The notes beneath the pieces are model-generated. The model was not told where the DNA came from, searched no databases, and saw only the letters and a list, made by a program, of their open reading frames with translations. From Opitutaceae bacterium (GTDB lineage Bacteria > Verrucomicrobiota > Verrucomicrobiia > Opitutales > Opitutaceae): a stretch of DNA of 37,785 nt. Of this stretch, positions 1 to 9,297 are shown piece by piece. The position numbers were made by a program, and so were the translations under genes. The DNA lies in contig JACFMR010000031.1 in the NCBI GenBank assembly GCA_019455245.1, positions 1 through 37,785 on the forward strand, given 5' to 3'. Position 1 is the stretch's first letter. Each line of letters starts with the position of its first letter.

Positions 1-1
1 T

Positions 2-1108
2 TACGTGCTGGCCGGCCTGCAGGGCAAATTGTCGGAAACCCTGGTCGTGGTGATCTCCAAGTCAGGCGGCACGGTGGAGACGCGCAACGGCATGCTTGAG
101 ACCAAGGCCGCCTTCCAAGCCGCGGGGCTCGACCATGCCAAGCACTTCGTCGCCATCACCGGCGAGGGTTCCAAATTGGATCAGCTCGCGATCGCGGAAG
201 GCTGGCTCGAACGCTTCCCGATGTGGGACTGGGTCGGCGGCCGAACTTCCGAACTGTGCGCCGTCGGCTTGCTGCCCGCCGCACTGCAAGGCGTGGACAT
301 TGACGCCATGCTCGCAGGCGCCGCGGCGATGGACCAAGTCACACGGCAGACTGCGACGGCGGAAAACCCCGCGGCCCTGCTGGCGTTGATGTGGCATTTC
401 TCCACCGACGGCCGCGGGGCGAAGGACATGGTCATATTGCCCTACAAGGACCGCTTGCTGCTCTTCTCCCGTTATCTGCAGCAGTTGGTGATGGAATCGT
501 TGGGCAAGGAACTCGATTTGCAGGGCCAGGTCGTCAACCAAGGCATCGCGGTTTATGGCAACAAGGGTTCCACCGACCAGCACGCTTATGTGCAGCAGCT
601 CCGCGAGGGCGTGAACAATTTCTTTGTCACGTTCATCGAGGTTTTGCGCGACCGCCGCGGCGCCTCGGCGGAAGTCGAACCCGGCATCACCACCGGGGAT
701 TACCTGCAGGGCTTTTACCTCGGCACCCGTGATGCGTTGAGTGAAAAGCAACGCGCCTCGCTCACCCTGACCGTGACCGACGTGTCACCCCGGACGCTGG
801 GCATGTTGATCGCGCTCTACGAACGCGCGGTCGGCCTCTATGCCTCGCTGGTCAACATCAACGCCTACCACCAACCGGGCGTCGAGGCGGGGAAAAAGGC
901 CGCCGGCGGCGTGATCGCGTTGAAACTAAAGCTCGCACAACACCTGCGGAGCCATGCCGCACAGACGCAGACCGCCGAGACGATCGCCGCCGCGCTGTCG
1001 GCCGATCCGGAATTGGTCTTCAAACTGCTGGAGCACATGGTCGCCAACGGCGAAGTCATCAAAACCGTGGCCGAACCCTGGTTTGCTTCGACCTATCGCC
1101 ACGCGTAA
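2..1108 (+). CDS. pgi: Glucose-6-phosphate isomerase, 3' part (5' end outside window)
   Basis: Interconverts glucose-6-phosphate and fructose-6-phosphate in the cytoplasm (glycolysis and gluconeogenesis). The frame is open through the left edge, with a tyrosine codon before the GTG at base 5, so this is the C-terminal part of about 368 residues and the true start is missing. A SIS-domain sugar-phosphate motif ([14 protein letters not shown]) lies near the left end. It is followed by GKELDLQGQ and then [15 protein letters not shown], the segments that carry the catalytic glutamate and histidine in the PGI family. The Gram-positive/archaeal-like form of the second motif (KGSTDQHA) replaces the classical E. 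coli signature. The C-terminal part ends in a small helical region. The next gene follows after 22 bases on the same strand. The identification is secure; only the missing 5' end is uncertain. Confidence 0.93.
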   Translation, partial: YVLAGLQGKLSETLVVVISKSGGTVETRNGMLETKAAFQAAGLDHAKHFVAITGEGSKLDQLAIAEGWLERFPMWDWVGGRTSELCAVGLLPAALQGVDIDAMLAGAAAMDQVTRQTATAENPAALLALMWHFSTDGRGAKDMVILPYKDRLLLFSRYLQQLVMESLGKELDLQGQVVNQGIAVYGNKGSTDQHAYVQQLREGVNNFFVTFIEVLRDRRGASAEVEPGITTGDYLQGFYLGTRDALSEKQRASLTLTVTDVSPRTLGMLIALYERAVGLYASLVNINAYHQPGVEAGKKAAGGVIALKLKLAQHLRSHAAQTQTAETIAAALSADPELVFKLLEHMVANGEVIKTVAEPWFASTYRHA

Positions 1109-1130
1109 CCGACCCAATCCGCCCTCGCCC

Positions 1131-1904
1131 GTGAAACCGCTCGCCCGGTTATTCCCCCTGTTCCTCCTGGCCGGGCTGATCGTCAGCGGGAGCCTCTATT
1201 TCAGGGCTTCATCGCACCGCGCCAAACTCGAGACACGTTTGCAGGCCGTCACGGCCGAAGCGCAGCGGACCGAGCTCGCCTTGACTGATGCCCTGGCGCG
1301 CGAGGATGGGTTGCGGCAGCAGTTGGCCGGCCTGGACGAGGCGTTGGGTGCCACCAAGGTGCGACTGACCGCCAGTGAGAATCGGAACATCGAGCTGACG
1401 CGGGAATCCGCCCGGCTGCGACTGGATTTGAACAGCCGCGACACCAAACTCGCCGAGCAGGAAAACGAGTTGCGCTCGGCCAACGCGTCGTTGGCCCGGC
1501 TGCAATCCCTGCACCTTTCTCCGGAGGAGAGGAGCCGTTTCGAACAAACGATCGGACGCTTGGAATTTGAACTGACCGAAACCAAGCGGGAGCTGCTGGG
1601 CATCCGGGCCCAAACTGTTTCGCCACCGCCCGCGCTGCAGGCCTTCACCACCAGTCGTGGCCGCACCGCCAGCGTGGTGAGCATCGGCCCGGCCAACGCG
1701 TTTGTGGTGGTCAATTACGGCTCCAGCCACGGCGCCCTGCCGAGCCAAACCATGCAGATTCGCCGCGGCCCGGACACGCTCGCCACGGTGCGGATCAGTG
1801 ACGTGCATCCCCAGCATTCGGTCGCACAGGTCCTGCCAGATTCCGTGCAAGGCGCCTTGCATAAGGGCGATTTGGCCGTTTTATCGCCTTCTACTACACC
1901 ATGA
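1131..1904 (+). CDS. Membrane-anchored coiled-coil protein with C-terminal beta domain, unknown function
   Basis: I do not recognise a named family. The 257-residue product starts at a GTG; the frame is open further upstream, but there it overlaps pgi and reads as arginine/proline-rich shadow sequence. Residues about 5-23 form one hydrophobic segment after a short basic stretch (N-in anchor or uncleaved signal). Residues about 30-155 are charged heptad-like sequence rich in A, E, L, R and Q, predicted coiled coil. Residues about 175-250 look like a compact beta domain (SVVSIGPANAFVVVNYGSSH, then VRISDVHPQHSVAQVLPD). That pattern resembles the C-terminal beta-barrel seen in MreC/FlgT-like proteins, which is an inference by eye. 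The stop overlaps the start of the next gene (ATGA), so the two are probably translationally coupled and may act together in the envelope. Confidence 0.78.
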   Translation: MKPLARLFPLFLLAGLIVSGSLYFRASSHRAKLETRLQAVTAEAQRTELALTDALAREDGLRQQLAGLDEALGATKVRLTASENRNIELTRESARLRLDLNSRDTKLAEQENELRSANASLARLQSLHLSPEERSRFEQTIGRLEFELTETKRELLGIRAQTVSPPPALQAFTTSRGRTASVVSIGPANAFVVVNYGSSHGALPSQTMQIRRGPDTLATVRISDVHPQHSVAQVLPDSVQGALHKGDLAVLSPSTTP

Positions 1905-2062
1905 AACCTACCAAGACCAAGTTCATCGGTATGCTCCTGCTTTTTGCCGCCACGCTGTTGGTGGGTTGCACCACGCGCGGGGCCAAGGAAACCTCCATTC
2001 CATGGAGCCGGCCGGCCGATTGGGAAGGCCAGATTCCCGGCATGAGCCAGCAGGGCAATTGA
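1901..2062 (+). CDS. Very small lipoprotein (53 aa)
   Basis: The ATG overlaps the stop of the coiled-coil gene (ATGA). The product begins with a basic N-terminus (MKPTKTKF), then a hydrophobic core and a lipobox ending LLVGC at residue 20, so signal peptidase II cleavage would leave a lipid-modified peptide of about 34 residues. The mature part is polar and ends in SQQGN; no domain is recognisable. It is followed directly by a hairpin terminator, which suggests it is the last gene of the transcript. The lipobox and the coupling make it likely to be real despite its size. A role as an envelope partner of the preceding coiled-coil protein is only an inference. Confidence 0.72.
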   Translation: MKPTKTKFIGMLLLFAATLLVGCTTRGAKETSIPWSRPADWEGQIPGMSQQGN

Positions 2063-2085
2063 GCGCCACCTTGTTTTAACCTTCT

Positions 2086-2109
2086 AATCCGGCTCCGGCC
2101 GGATTTTTT
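2086..2109 (+). terminator. Rho-independent terminator after the lipoprotein gene
   Basis: A perfect 8-bp stem (AATCCGGC / GCCGGATT) with a 4-base loop TCCG is followed by a run of T. It lies 23 bases past the lipoprotein stop and 8 bases before the rsmI start, so it separates the two transcription units or attenuates readthrough. Confidence 0.85.
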
Positions 2110-2117
2110 GTTGCAGC

Positions 2118-2843
2118 ATGAGCAATTCCGCGGCCAACCCGTCGCTGGTGCCACAACCCGGCCACCTTTATGTGGTCGCCACACCGATCGGGAACCTTGC
2201 CGACATCACCGAGCGGGCGCGGGCCATCCTGGGCGCGGTTGACATCATCGCCTGCGAAGACACCCGCACCACCGGGGGGCTGATGGCACGACTCGGCTTG
2301 CCGCATCAAACCCTCATCGCCTACCACGAGCACAACGAACATGAAGCGGCGGAACGTCTCGCGGCCCAGCTGACCCAGGGCAGATCGGTGGCGTTGGTCA
2401 GTGACGCCGGCACCCCGGGTTTGAGCGATCCGGGCTTTCGTCTCGTGCGGGCCTGCCGCAGGTTGCATCTGCCGGTTGTGCCCGTCCCGGGCGTCAGCGC
2501 CCTGACCACCGTGCTCAGTGTCAGCGGTCTGCCTAGCAACGGCTGCCTGTTTGTCGGTTTTCTGCCCGCGAAAAGTTCCGCCCGCATCGCCTTCTTCACC
2601 AAATACGCGAACTTCGATTACACGCTGGCGCTGTATGAAAGCTGCCATCGCATCGAAAAGGCATTGGCGGATTTGGTGACAACCCTGGGCCCCGACCGCG
2701 TGGTCTGCGTGGCCAAGGAAGTGACCAAGCTCCACGAAACCTTCTGGACGGGCCCCGCGGCCGAAGTACAGGACCGGCTTTCCCGGGCGAGTCGCAAGGG
2801 CGAGTTCGTTCTGCTCGTCGCCCCCGCTGGATTTGCCCTTTGA
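2118..2843 (+). CDS. rsmI: 16S rRNA (cytidine-2'-O)-methyltransferase RsmI
   Basis: Methylates the 2'-OH of cytidine 1402 of 16S rRNA using S-adenosylmethionine, fine-tuning the decoding centre. The family signatures are clear: LYVVATPIGNLADI near the N-terminus, IIACEDTRTTGGLM, ALVSDAGTPGLSDPG and a PVVPVPGVSALTTVLSVSGL block, together forming the tetrapyrrole-methylase (SAM-binding) fold. At 241 residues it is shorter than E. coli RsmI (about 286) and appears to lack the small C-terminal extension, as in many bacterial homologues. The ATG start follows a terminator hairpin. The stop lies 2 bases before the ATG of the next gene, suggesting co-transcription with the phosphatase. Confidence 0.93.
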   Translation: MSNSAANPSLVPQPGHLYVVATPIGNLADITERARAILGAVDIIACEDTRTTGGLMARLGLPHQTLIAYHEHNEHEAAERLAAQLTQGRSVALVSDAGTPGLSDPGFRLVRACRRLHLPVVPVPGVSALTTVLSVSGLPSNGCLFVGFLPAKSSARIAFFTKYANFDYTLALYESCHRIEKALADLVTTLGPDRVVCVAKEVTKLHETFWTGPAAEVQDRLSRASRKGEFVLLVAPAGFAL

Positions 2844-2845
2844 CC

Positions 2846-3784
2846 ATGACCGCCCAACGCGCAGCCGCGATCGATATCGGCAGCAATTCCATCAAGGTGC
2901 TGGTGGCCGAGGCCGCGGCGGATGGTGCGCTCAAGGTCCTGCTTTCCCACACCATCGAGGCCCGCATCAGCGCGGGCATCAGCCGGACCAATCCGGTGCT
3001 ATCCGAGCAGGGGATGCAACGCGGGCTGGAGGCGATCGTCGAATTGCTCGCACTGTGCGCCGGGCATCACCCCGGTCGCATCCAAATCGTGGCCACCAGT
3101 GCCGTGCGGGACGCCGCCAACGGAGCGGACTTTAGCCAACGGGTGAAAACCGCCACCGGTCATTCGATCCGTATTCTCTCCGGCCGGGAGGAAGCGCACT
3201 ACATCGGGCAAGGTATCGCCCATGATCCCGGACTGGATAACATCCAGGATTTTTACCTGTTCGATCTCGGGGGCGGCAGTCTCGAAACCCTTTCATTCCG
3301 ACAACGGCAAGTCTGCCGGATCCACAGCCTGCAGCTGGGCTGTGTGCGTCTGACCGAGCGTTTTTTGCCCGACCGCGGCGCGCCCCAGCCTCCCGAACTG
3401 GCAACGAGCGTAATTCAGCATACTGCGGCAACCATCCGCGAAGCCGGTTTCGTTTTCGACCTGCCCAAAACTGCGACCGTGATCGGCACCGGCGGCACCC
3501 TGGCCTCGGTCCGATCGGTCCTCGCCGCGCGGGCCGGGCTGCGTCCCGAAGACGGCAGTGCCCTGCTGTCCGCGCCCGCTCTTCGATCGCTGCATGCCGA
3601 ACTCGCGCGGATGTCGCTGGCCGAACGGCGCCAGGTCGCGGGCTTGTCACCCGCGCGCGCCGATGTTTTTCCCGTGGCGCTCGCCACGCTCATCGGCGTG
3701 GCGGAATGCGGCGGGTTTGATTCCTACCGGCATTCCTTCTGCAACCTGCGTCACGGCTTGGTCGCGGAAATGCTGGCGGTTTGA
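2846..3784 (+). CDS. Ppx/GppA family phosphatase, short form
   Basis: A member of the ASKHA-fold exopolyphosphatase / guanosine pentaphosphate phosphohydrolase family, which releases phosphate from polyphosphate or hydrolyses pppGpp. Motifs seen: AIDIGSNSIKVLVAE (phosphate 1 loop), VATSAVRDAANG, LSGREEAHYIGQG, FDLGGGSLETLSF (phosphate 2 loop) and VIGTGGTLASV (adenosine-like motif). At 312 residues it has the two N-terminal actin-like domains but not the C-terminal HD-like domains of E. coli Ppx (513 residues), so it is the short type. Start: ATG at 2846. A TTG at 2840 in the same frame would overlap the rsmI stop. It converges with the rluD-like gene, with only 7 bases between the stops. Exopolyphosphatase and pppGpp hydrolase activity cannot be told apart here. 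Confidence 0.9.
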   Translation: MTAQRAAAIDIGSNSIKVLVAEAAADGALKVLLSHTIEARISAGISRTNPVLSEQGMQRGLEAIVELLALCAGHHPGRIQIVATSAVRDAANGADFSQRVKTATGHSIRILSGREEAHYIGQGIAHDPGLDNIQDFYLFDLGGGSLETLSFRQRQVCRIHSLQLGCVRLTERFLPDRGAPQPPELATSVIQHTAATIREAGFVFDLPKTATVIGTGGTLASVRSVLAARAGLRPEDGSALLSAPALRSLHAELARMSLAERRQVAGLSPARADVFPVALATLIGVAECGGFDSYRHSFCNLRHGLVAEMLAV

Positions 3785-3791
3785 AAATCGC

Positions 3792-4754
3792 TCAACCGCG
3801 GCCCCGCCCCGGTTTGGTGGCCCGGCGCAGCGCCTTGATGAGCGCGGAAAAGTCCGCGGGCAAAGGCGCCCGCAGGTCCAGGGTCTTGCCCGTGACGGGA
3901 TGTGTCACCACGAGGTGCTCGGCGTGCAGCATCACCCGCTGCGGATCCACGCCCAGCGTCGCATCCCGTTTCCAACCGTAGAGTGGATCGCCCATGATCG
4001 GATGCCCAAGCGACTTCAGGTGCACCCTGATCTGATGGGTCCTGCCGGTGTATATCCGGCAACGCAACAGCTCGGCCTTGGTGCCAAACGCCTCCACCAC
4101 CTCCCAATCCGTGCGCGCCGGCTTGCCGCCTTCGCTCACGGTCATGCGGTGGCGGTGCGTGGGATGTCGGGAAATGGCGCGGGTGATGCTTCCGCTCAGC
4201 AGCTGTGTCACCCCGCTCACCAACGCGAGGTATTCCTTCGTAAGGGTGCGCGACGCGAACTGGGCCGCCAGCGCCCGGTGCGCCGCGTCATGTTTTGCCA
4301 CGATGATCACGCCCGACGTCTCGCGGTCTAGCCGATGCACAATCCCCGGGCGCTCCACCCCGCCGATGCCGCTGAGCCCGCCCGCGCAATGTGCCAGCAA
4401 AGCATGCACCAGGGTATCCTGCCCGGTCGCCGCACCCGGGTGCACGACCATGCCCGAGGCCTTGTTCACCACGAGCAGGTGCTTGTCTTCATAAATGACA
4501 TCGAGCGGGATCGCCACCGCCTCCACGTCGGCGCGCCGGACTGCCGGCAACCGGAAACGGATTTCATCACCGGTTTGCACACTCTGATCCCGGCCGATCG
4601 CCACACCGGCCCGGGTCACGAGACCGGCGTCAAACGCCCGCTGCAACGCCACGCGGCTGTGCTCAGGAAATGCCGTGGCCAAAACCTTGTCGGCCCGTTT
4701 TCCGGCCATGTTGGCCGCCACGACAAGACGCGTGTCAGATTCCGGTTCAGTCAT
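3792..4754 (-). CDS. rluD: Large-subunit rRNA pseudouridine synthase, RluD/RluA family with S4 domain
   Basis: Isomerises specific uridines in 23S rRNA to pseudouridine. The 320-residue product has an N-terminal S4 RNA-binding domain (residues about 18-70, [20 protein letters not shown]) and the RluA-type catalytic domain. The active-site motif is [10 protein letters not shown], with catalytic aspartate D143, close to D139 of E. coli Rlu[14 protein letters not shown] and GDPLYGWKR are also typical. The start was set at MTEPES because the frame upstream lies inside the adenosine deaminase gene. The start overlaps that gene's stop by 8 bases, so it is the last gene of a coupled lpxK-peptidase-deaminase-rluD cluster. 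The exact target uridines are not predictable; the name RluD rests on the S4 domain and size. Confidence 0.88.
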   Translation of the reverse strand: MTEPESDTRLVVAANMAGKRADKVLATAFPEHSRVALQRAFDAGLVTRAGVAIGRDQSVQTGDEIRFRLPAVRRADVEAVAIPLDVIYEDKHLLVVNKASGMVVHPGAATGQDTLVHALLAHCAGGLSGIGGVERPGIVHRLDRETSGVIIVAKHDAAHRALAAQFASRTLTKEYLALVSGVTQLLSGSITRAISRHPTHRHRMTVSEGGKPARTDWEVVEAFGTKAELLRCRIYTGRTHQIRVHLKSLGHPIMGDPLYGWKRDATLGVDPQRVMLHAEHLVVTHPVTGKTLDLRAPLPADFSALIKALRRATKPGRGRG

Positions 4755-5721
4755 GGGCAAGGCGTGCGATTTCGGCGAGATGTTGCCGCTTGATCTCGGG
4801 CGGCAGATCGGCCGCAAGGAATCCGTTGGCCGCCAGCCGGGCCAGTTCGGCTTTCGTAAACCCAGCCTCCGCCGCAAGCTGCAGATACTCGTCTTTCACC
4901 GTGTTGTTGAACAGCAACGGGTCGTCGGTGCTCACGGTGCAACGCACCCCGGCCTGCATCAGGCGGCGCAGGGGATGCGAGGCGAGATCGTCATACACGC
5001 GCAACTTGATGTTGCTGACCGGACAGACATCGAAGGTTACGTCACGCTCCACGGCGAGCGCCACCACGGCGGGATCCTCGATCGCACGCACGCCGTGCTG
5101 CACCCGCGTGGCGCCCAGCACCTCGATCGCTTCGCGGACCCGGCCCGGTCCGTCAAACTCCCCGGCATGGCTTTTCGTGATTTTGCCCGCGGCCCGTAAT
5201 CGAGCCCAAACCCGGGCGGTCCAGGGTTCCGTCGGCGTGCTTTCGTGACCGTGCAGATCCACGCCCGCGAGGTCCGGCCAGTTCTCCAAATCGTCGATCA
5301 CCGGCTGCAGCGGTCCGGCGTAATCGCTGCGCAACATGCCGGCAAAGATCCGCACCTCCAACCCCGCGGGCGCCGCCGCACGGACGGCCGCGATGATCTC
5401 CGGGCCGGGCACGCCGATGAACTGCGTGACCGGCAGGTGAAAACTCGTTTCGACATAGCGGACGTTCTGCGCGACATGGCGGCCAAAAATCGCCCTGGCC
5501 GCTTCGTGGTAACGCTCGGCCGAGGTAAACCAGGCCAACGCGTGATCCAGCAGGGTCCGGTCAAAGGTTGAAAAGTCGGGGAACCGGTACCCCGGCCGGT
5601 GAAATTCCGGCTCTGCCGGGTAACGCCCGGGCCGCCAGGCATGCAACAGTTCGTAAGGGAGCGCACCTTCCAGATGAAGGTGCGTCTCCGTCTTCGGCAG
5701 TGCCTGCACGAAATCGTGCAT
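4747..5721 (-). CDS. add: Adenosine deaminase-like amidohydrolase
   Basis: A metal-dependent purine deaminase of the adenosine/adenine deaminase superfamily, most simply read as converting adenosine to inosine in purine salvage. The zinc-binding and catalytic motifs are present in order: ETHLHLEG (H14, H16), [26 protein letters not shown] and [28 protein letters not shown] is also typical. Length 324 is near the family norm (about 330). The canonical ARIGHG block reads TRVQHG here. Relatives include adenine deaminase and aminodeoxyfutalosine deaminase, so the substrate is not certain. Start: ATG sharing one base with the stop of the upstream aminopeptidase gene (TGATG). It overlaps rluD by 8 bases downstream, a clear sign of a translationally coupled operon. 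Confidence 0.85.
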   Translation of the reverse strand: MHDFVQALPKTETHLHLEGALPYELLHAWRPGRYPAEPEFHRPGYRFPDFSTFDRTLLDHALAWFTSAERYHEAARAIFGRHVAQNVRYVETSFHLPVTQFIGVPGPEIIAAVRAAAPAGLEVRIFAGMLRSDYAGPLQPVIDDLENWPDLAGVDLHGHESTPTEPWTARVWARLRAAGKITKSHAGEFDGPGRVREAIEVLGATRVQHGVRAIEDPAVVALAVERDVTFDVCPVSNIKLRVYDDLASHPLRRLMQAGVRCTVSTDDPLLFNNTVKDEYLQLAAEAGFTKAELARLAANGFLAADLPPEIKRQHLAEIARLAHD

Positions 5722-6845
5722 CACTTCTTTCGGCTCAGCAGATAATCGGGATTCAGCTTCTGGAGCGACTTGGGCACGAACAGGCCGTCTTTCCGGATCA
5801 GCTTCCCGTCGAACCAGATCTCGCCGCCGCCGTATTCCGGCCGCTGGATGCAAACCATGTCCCAATGCACCTGCGATTTGTTGCCGTTGCCGCAATCGCC
5901 GTAGGCCTGGCCCGGGGTGAAGTGGAAGGAACCGGCGATCTTCTCGTCGAAAAGGATGTCGCGCATCGGTTCCAGGATGTGCGGATTGAAGCCAATGGCG
6001 AATTCGCCGATGAAGCGTGCGCCGGCGTCGCTGTCCAAAATCTCGTTCAGCCGCTTGGTGTTGTTGGCCGTAGCCTCGACAATCCGGCCGCGCTTGAAGA
6101 CCAGCCGGATGTTGTCGAACGAGGAACCCAGATAGACCGTGGGCGCGTTGTACTGGATGACGCCCTCGACCGAATCCTTGACCGGGCAGGAAAAGACCTC
6201 GCCGTCGGGAATGTTGCGCTGACCGCCGCATTCCTTGGCCCCGATGCCCTTGATGGAGAATTGCAGGTCCGTGCCGGGCCCCTTGATGTGCACCCGGTCC
6301 GTCCGTCGCATCAGATCCGCCAGCGCCTTCATGCCCGGCGCCATGCGGCCGTAATCCAGGGTGCAGACGCGGAAATAAAAATCCTCAAACGCCTCCGTGC
6401 TCATGGCCGCCTGCTGCGCCATCGCCGGGGTCGGCCAGCGCAACACAACCCACTTGGTCTTGCCCACGCGGTGGTCGAGCACGGGCTTCATGAGCCGGCT
6501 GATCAGCTGGACTTTCTCCGCCGGCACATCGGAAGCCTCGAAAATATTGTCCGAGCCGCGCAGCGCGATGTACGCATCCATCTTCTGCATCCTCGCCAGC
6601 TCCACCTGCGCATGCGGGGCGAACTGCGCTTCCTCGGCGCCCAACGTCAGTTCGCGCGTGATGCGCGCGCGATGCAGTTGCACCAGCGGGTGCGCGCCGC
6701 GACGGCGGACCGCGCGCACGAGGGCGATCACCATCGCGTCGGGCACGTCAAACGCGTCGATGAGCACGCGTTCGCCGCGCTTCAGTTCGGTGGAAAAACC
6801 GGCCAAGCCGTCGGCCAGTTCGTTGTAGCGGGGATCAATAATCAT
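5721..6845 (-). CDS. M29-family metalloaminopeptidase
   Basis: A cytoplasmic leucyl-type aminopeptidase of the AmpS/PepS/AmpT (M29, thermophilic aminopeptidase) family, removing N-terminal residues from peptides with a two-metal site. Candidate metal ligands occur in family order in the C-terminal half: [42 protein letters not shown] and VHWDMVC. Length 374 is a little shorter than the usual 400-410. I chose the ATG giving [12 protein letters not shown] because it matches the usual family N-terminus; the frame continues upstream into non-homologous sequence. Downstream it overlaps the deaminase start (TGATG), and upstream it sits 53 bases after the lpxK stop. It is therefore probably the second gene of the lpxK transcript. 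Substrate preference is unknown. Confidence 0.88.
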   Translation of the reverse strand: MIIDPRYNELADGLAGFSTELKRGERVLIDAFDVPDAMVIALVRAVRRRGAHPLVQLHRARITRELTLGAEEAQFAPHAQVELARMQKMDAYIALRGSDNIFEASDVPAEKVQLISRLMKPVLDHRVGKTKWVVLRWPTPAMAQQAAMSTEAFEDFYFRVCTLDYGRMAPGMKALADLMRRTDRVHIKGPGTDLQFSIKGIGAKECGGQRNIPDGEVFSCPVKDSVEGVIQYNAPTVYLGSSFDNIRLVFKRGRIVEATANNTKRLNEILDSDAGARFIGEFAIGFNPHILEPMRDILFDEKIAGSFHFTPGQAYGDCGNGNKSQVHWDMVCIQRPEYGGGEIWFDGKLIRKDGLFVPKSLQKLNPDYLLSRKK

Positions 6846-6898
6846 GCGCCCAGTCAACCCGGGAGAAGCCTCGCCCCGCAAGGCAATATGCGGCGGGC

Positions 6899-8095
6899 TC
6901 AGCGGGCGGGCACCGGTCGGGCACCCTGCGCAGGAAAACAAATCCGGCCCACCGCCTCGTCAAAGTCGGCGGCCCCGTGCAGGATATCGATCTCCAGCCG
7001 GAGGTAGTAGAGCGGCAGCGGCCAGACCCGGTCGGTCGGAATGCGCACGGCATCCTTCTCTGTGGTCACAAGGCATTCCGCCCCGGCGTTGCGGGCCAAT
7101 TCGGCCAGTTCCCCGAAGTCTTCCTCCGTGTAGCGGTAGTGATCGAGGTAACGCTCCCGCCCCATCAACTGCGCGCCAAGGTCGCGCAAAAATTTCTCAA
7201 AACTCTCCGGCGTGGCGATGCCGCAAAACGAAAACACCTTGCGCGCCTTGAGGAACGAAAGCGGCTGGCGCTCGTCGCTGCCAAAGCGCTGCAGATATTG
7301 GGGCCGGTGGGCGCATTCGATCACATCCACCCCCGGATTGTGCCTTTGGATCAGGTTCTCCAGCTCCGGATCGCGCTCGCCGTTGGATTTGGTCAGAAAA
7401 ACATACGACGCCCGGCGCAGGTGCTTGATCGGCTCGCGCAGGATGCCGCGGGGCAGCAGGTGCCCGTTGCCGAAGGGATTGGTCTTGTCCACCAGCAGCA
7501 GGTTGAGCTGCCCCTTCAGCGGCAGGTATTGGAATCCGTCGTCGAGCACCAGGGTGTCGCAGCCGAAATGTTTGATGGCGAAGGCCCCGGATTTCACGCG
7601 GTTCTTGTCCACCAGCACGATGACGCCCGGCAAATTGCGTGCGAGCATGTAGGGCTCGTCGCCGGCCTGCTCGCTGTCGAGCAACACCTGCTTGCCGTCG
7701 CTCACGATGCGCGGTGGCGGCTCCTCCGCGTGCGTCAGCGCCCACCACCATTTCTTCCAAACCGGCGGCGCCTTGCTCTTGTAGCCGCGGCTCAGGATCG
7801 CCACCCGCCGGCCGCGCTCATGCAGCGCGCGCGCAAATTTCTCCACCACCGGGGTTTTGCCGGTGCCGCCGACGGTGAGGTTGCCCACCACGACCACGAG
7901 ACAGCCCAAAGGCTGATCATGCAGGATGCGGTGCCGGTACAGCCAGAAGCGCAACTGGGCCAACGTGCTGAACAGGTACGACAGCAGCTGCAGAAACGCG
8001 CCGTAAATCGCCGCCCCCGTGTCCGCCCGGCGCCCCAGGATCACGTCGATCGTGTAGAGCTCCAAGGCGTTGGACTTCTTCTTCAACCAGGACAT
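6899..8095 (-). CDS. lpxK: Tetraacyldisaccharide 4'-kinase (lipid A synthesis)
   Basis: Phosphorylates the 4' position of the tetraacyl disaccharide to give lipid IVA, at the inner membrane. The P-loop [20 protein letters not shown] is followed by [36 protein letters not shown] and [10 protein letters not shown], all in LpxK order. TTEKDAVR near the C-terminus is also typical. At 398 residues it is longer than E. coli LpxK (328). About 25 extra residues precede the P-loop, beginning [10 protein letters not shown], and a hydrophobic stretch ([20 protein letters not shown]) would serve as the membrane anchor. The usual DDGFQH motif reads DDGFQY here. The upstream extension of this frame was rejected because it lies antisense to the aminotransferase gene. 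The presence of lpxK implies an LPS outer membrane. Confidence 0.92.
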   Translation of the reverse strand: MSWLKKKSNALELYTIDVILGRRADTGAAIYGAFLQLLSYLFSTLAQLRFWLYRHRILHDQPLGCLVVVVGNLTVGGTGKTPVVEKFARALHERGRRVAILSRGYKSKAPPVWKKWWWALTHAEEPPPRIVSDGKQVLLDSEQAGDEPYMLARNLPGVIVLVDKNRVKSGAFAIKHFGCDTLVLDDGFQYLPLKGQLNLLLVDKTNPFGNGHLLPRGILREPIKHLRRASYVFLTKSNGERDPELENLIQRHNPGVDVIECAHRPQYLQRFGSDERQPLSFLKARKVFSFCGIATPESFEKFLRDLGAQLMGRERYLDHYRYTEEDFGELAELARNAGAECLVTTEKDAVRIPTDRVWPLPLYYLRLEIDILHGAADFDEAVGRICFPAQGARPVPAR

Positions 8096-8173
8096 GCGGC
8101 AATGACAGCAATGAAGGTTGACGTGGATTTTGGGAAGCCGCTTTCGTAGCTTTTGCACAATTCCATCACACTG

Positions 8174-9268
8174 ATGAGCTACAAACTGTTTATTCCAGGC
8201 CCGATTGCCGTCTCCGAGAAGACCCTGCGGGCCATGACGCGGCCCATGATCGGCCACCGCAGCCCCGATTTCGTCGCCCTCTACCAGTCGATCCAGCCCG
8301 ACCTGCAGGCACTGTTCGGCACCAAGGACCCGGTCTATCTTTCCACCAGCAGCGCATGGGGCGTGATGGAGGGTTCCCTGCGCAACGTCGTCGCCAGAAA
8401 GGTGCTCAACTGCATGAACGGCGCCTTTTCCGACAAATGGCACGATGTCGCCCAACGCTGCGGCAAATCCGCCGGCGCCTTGAAATTCGACTGGGGGCAA
8501 CCCGTCGATCCGGCGGCCGTGCGCCGGGAACTGGCCACCGGGGCCTACGACGCCATCACGCTCATCCACAACGAAACCTCCACCGGCACCATGAGCGACC
8601 TGCCGGCGATCATGGCGGTCGTGCGGGAGTTTCCGGAGGTCATCTCCATCGTCGACACCGTCAGCTCCTTCAGTGTGCTGCCCATCCCGAAGGATGAACT
8701 CGGCATCGACATCCTGCTCACGGGTTCCCAAAAGGCGCTCGCCCTGCCCCCGGGCCTGAGCCTGTTTTCCGTTTCCGAGCGCGCCCGCCAGCGCGCCGCC
8801 GGCCAGACCGACCGCGGTTATTATTTCGACCTGCTCGAATTCCAGAGCAACCACGAGAAGGGCATGACGCCGAGCACGCCGGTCATTCCCCTGATCTACG
8901 CGCTGCAGTCCAAGCTGGCCGACATCAAGGCCGAGGGCATTCCCCAACGTCACGCCCGCCACGCGCGTCTGAATCGCACGGTGCGCGACTGGGGTTATGC
9001 GCGCGGTTTCAAGCTGTTCCCGGACGACCGTTACGGTTCCCTTTCGCTCAATTGCTTCGCCAACAACCTCGGTTACGATTTGTCCACCCTGAACAAGGTG
9101 CTCAAACAGAAGCACCACCTCGTGATCGACGGCGGCTACGGCAAGTTGAAGGGCAAGACCTTCCGCATCTCCAACATGGGCGACGAAACCGACGCGACCA
9201 TCGCCGAGCTGCTCAACGCGCTCGACCAAGCCATCGCCGAAACGCCGAAGACAAACGTCTCCGCCTGA
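8174..9268 (+). CDS. Class V pyridoxal-phosphate aminotransferase (serine/alanine-glyoxylate type)
   Basis: A fold-type I, class V aminotransferase of the group containing serine-glyoxylate and alanine-glyoxylate transaminases and phosphoserine transaminase-like enzymes. Seen: the N-terminal [16 protein letters not shown] motif, [17 protein letters not shown], the cofactor aspartate in SIVDTVSSF (D161) and the PLP lysine in LTGSQKAL (K187). At 364 residues it has the usual length. The ATG at 8174 was chosen; a TTG seven codons earlier is in frame, but the ATG gives the usual [10 protein letters not shown] opening. It is divergent from lpxK across 78 bases and convergent with the propeller gene. 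A role in serine or glycine metabolism is likely, but the substrate pair cannot be fixed from sequence. Confidence 0.86.
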   Translation: MSYKLFIPGPIAVSEKTLRAMTRPMIGHRSPDFVALYQSIQPDLQALFGTKDPVYLSTSSAWGVMEGSLRNVVARKVLNCMNGAFSDKWHDVAQRCGKSAGALKFDWGQPVDPAAVRRELATGAYDAITLIHNETSTGTMSDLPAIMAVVREFPEVISIVDTVSSFSVLPIPKDELGIDILLTGSQKALALPPGLSLFSVSERARQRAAGQTDRGYYFDLLEFQSNHEKGMTPSTPVIPLIYALQSKLADIKAEGIPQRHARHARLNRTVRDWGYARGFKLFPDDRYGSLSLNCFANNLGYDLSTLNKVLKQKHHLVIDGGYGKLKGKTFRISNMGDETDATIAELLNALDQAIAETPKTNVSA

Positions 9269-9276
9269 GCCCGCCC

Positions 9277-9293
9277 CCGCGGTTTGTCCGCGG
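9277..9293. other. Short hairpin between convergent genes
   Basis: Two CCGCGG blocks flank the loop TTTGT, giving a 6-bp GC stem between the stops of the aminotransferase gene (+) and the propeller gene (-). It has no T-tract on either side, so it may be a weak or factor-dependent bidirectional stop rather than a classical terminator. Confidence 0.3.
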
Positions 9294-9297
9294 TAAG

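Noticed and set aside
8096..8173. TTGACG at 8118 as a -35 box for the aminotransferase gene
   Set aside because: No acceptable -10 hexamer at 16-18 bases; the match is too weak to report as a promoter.
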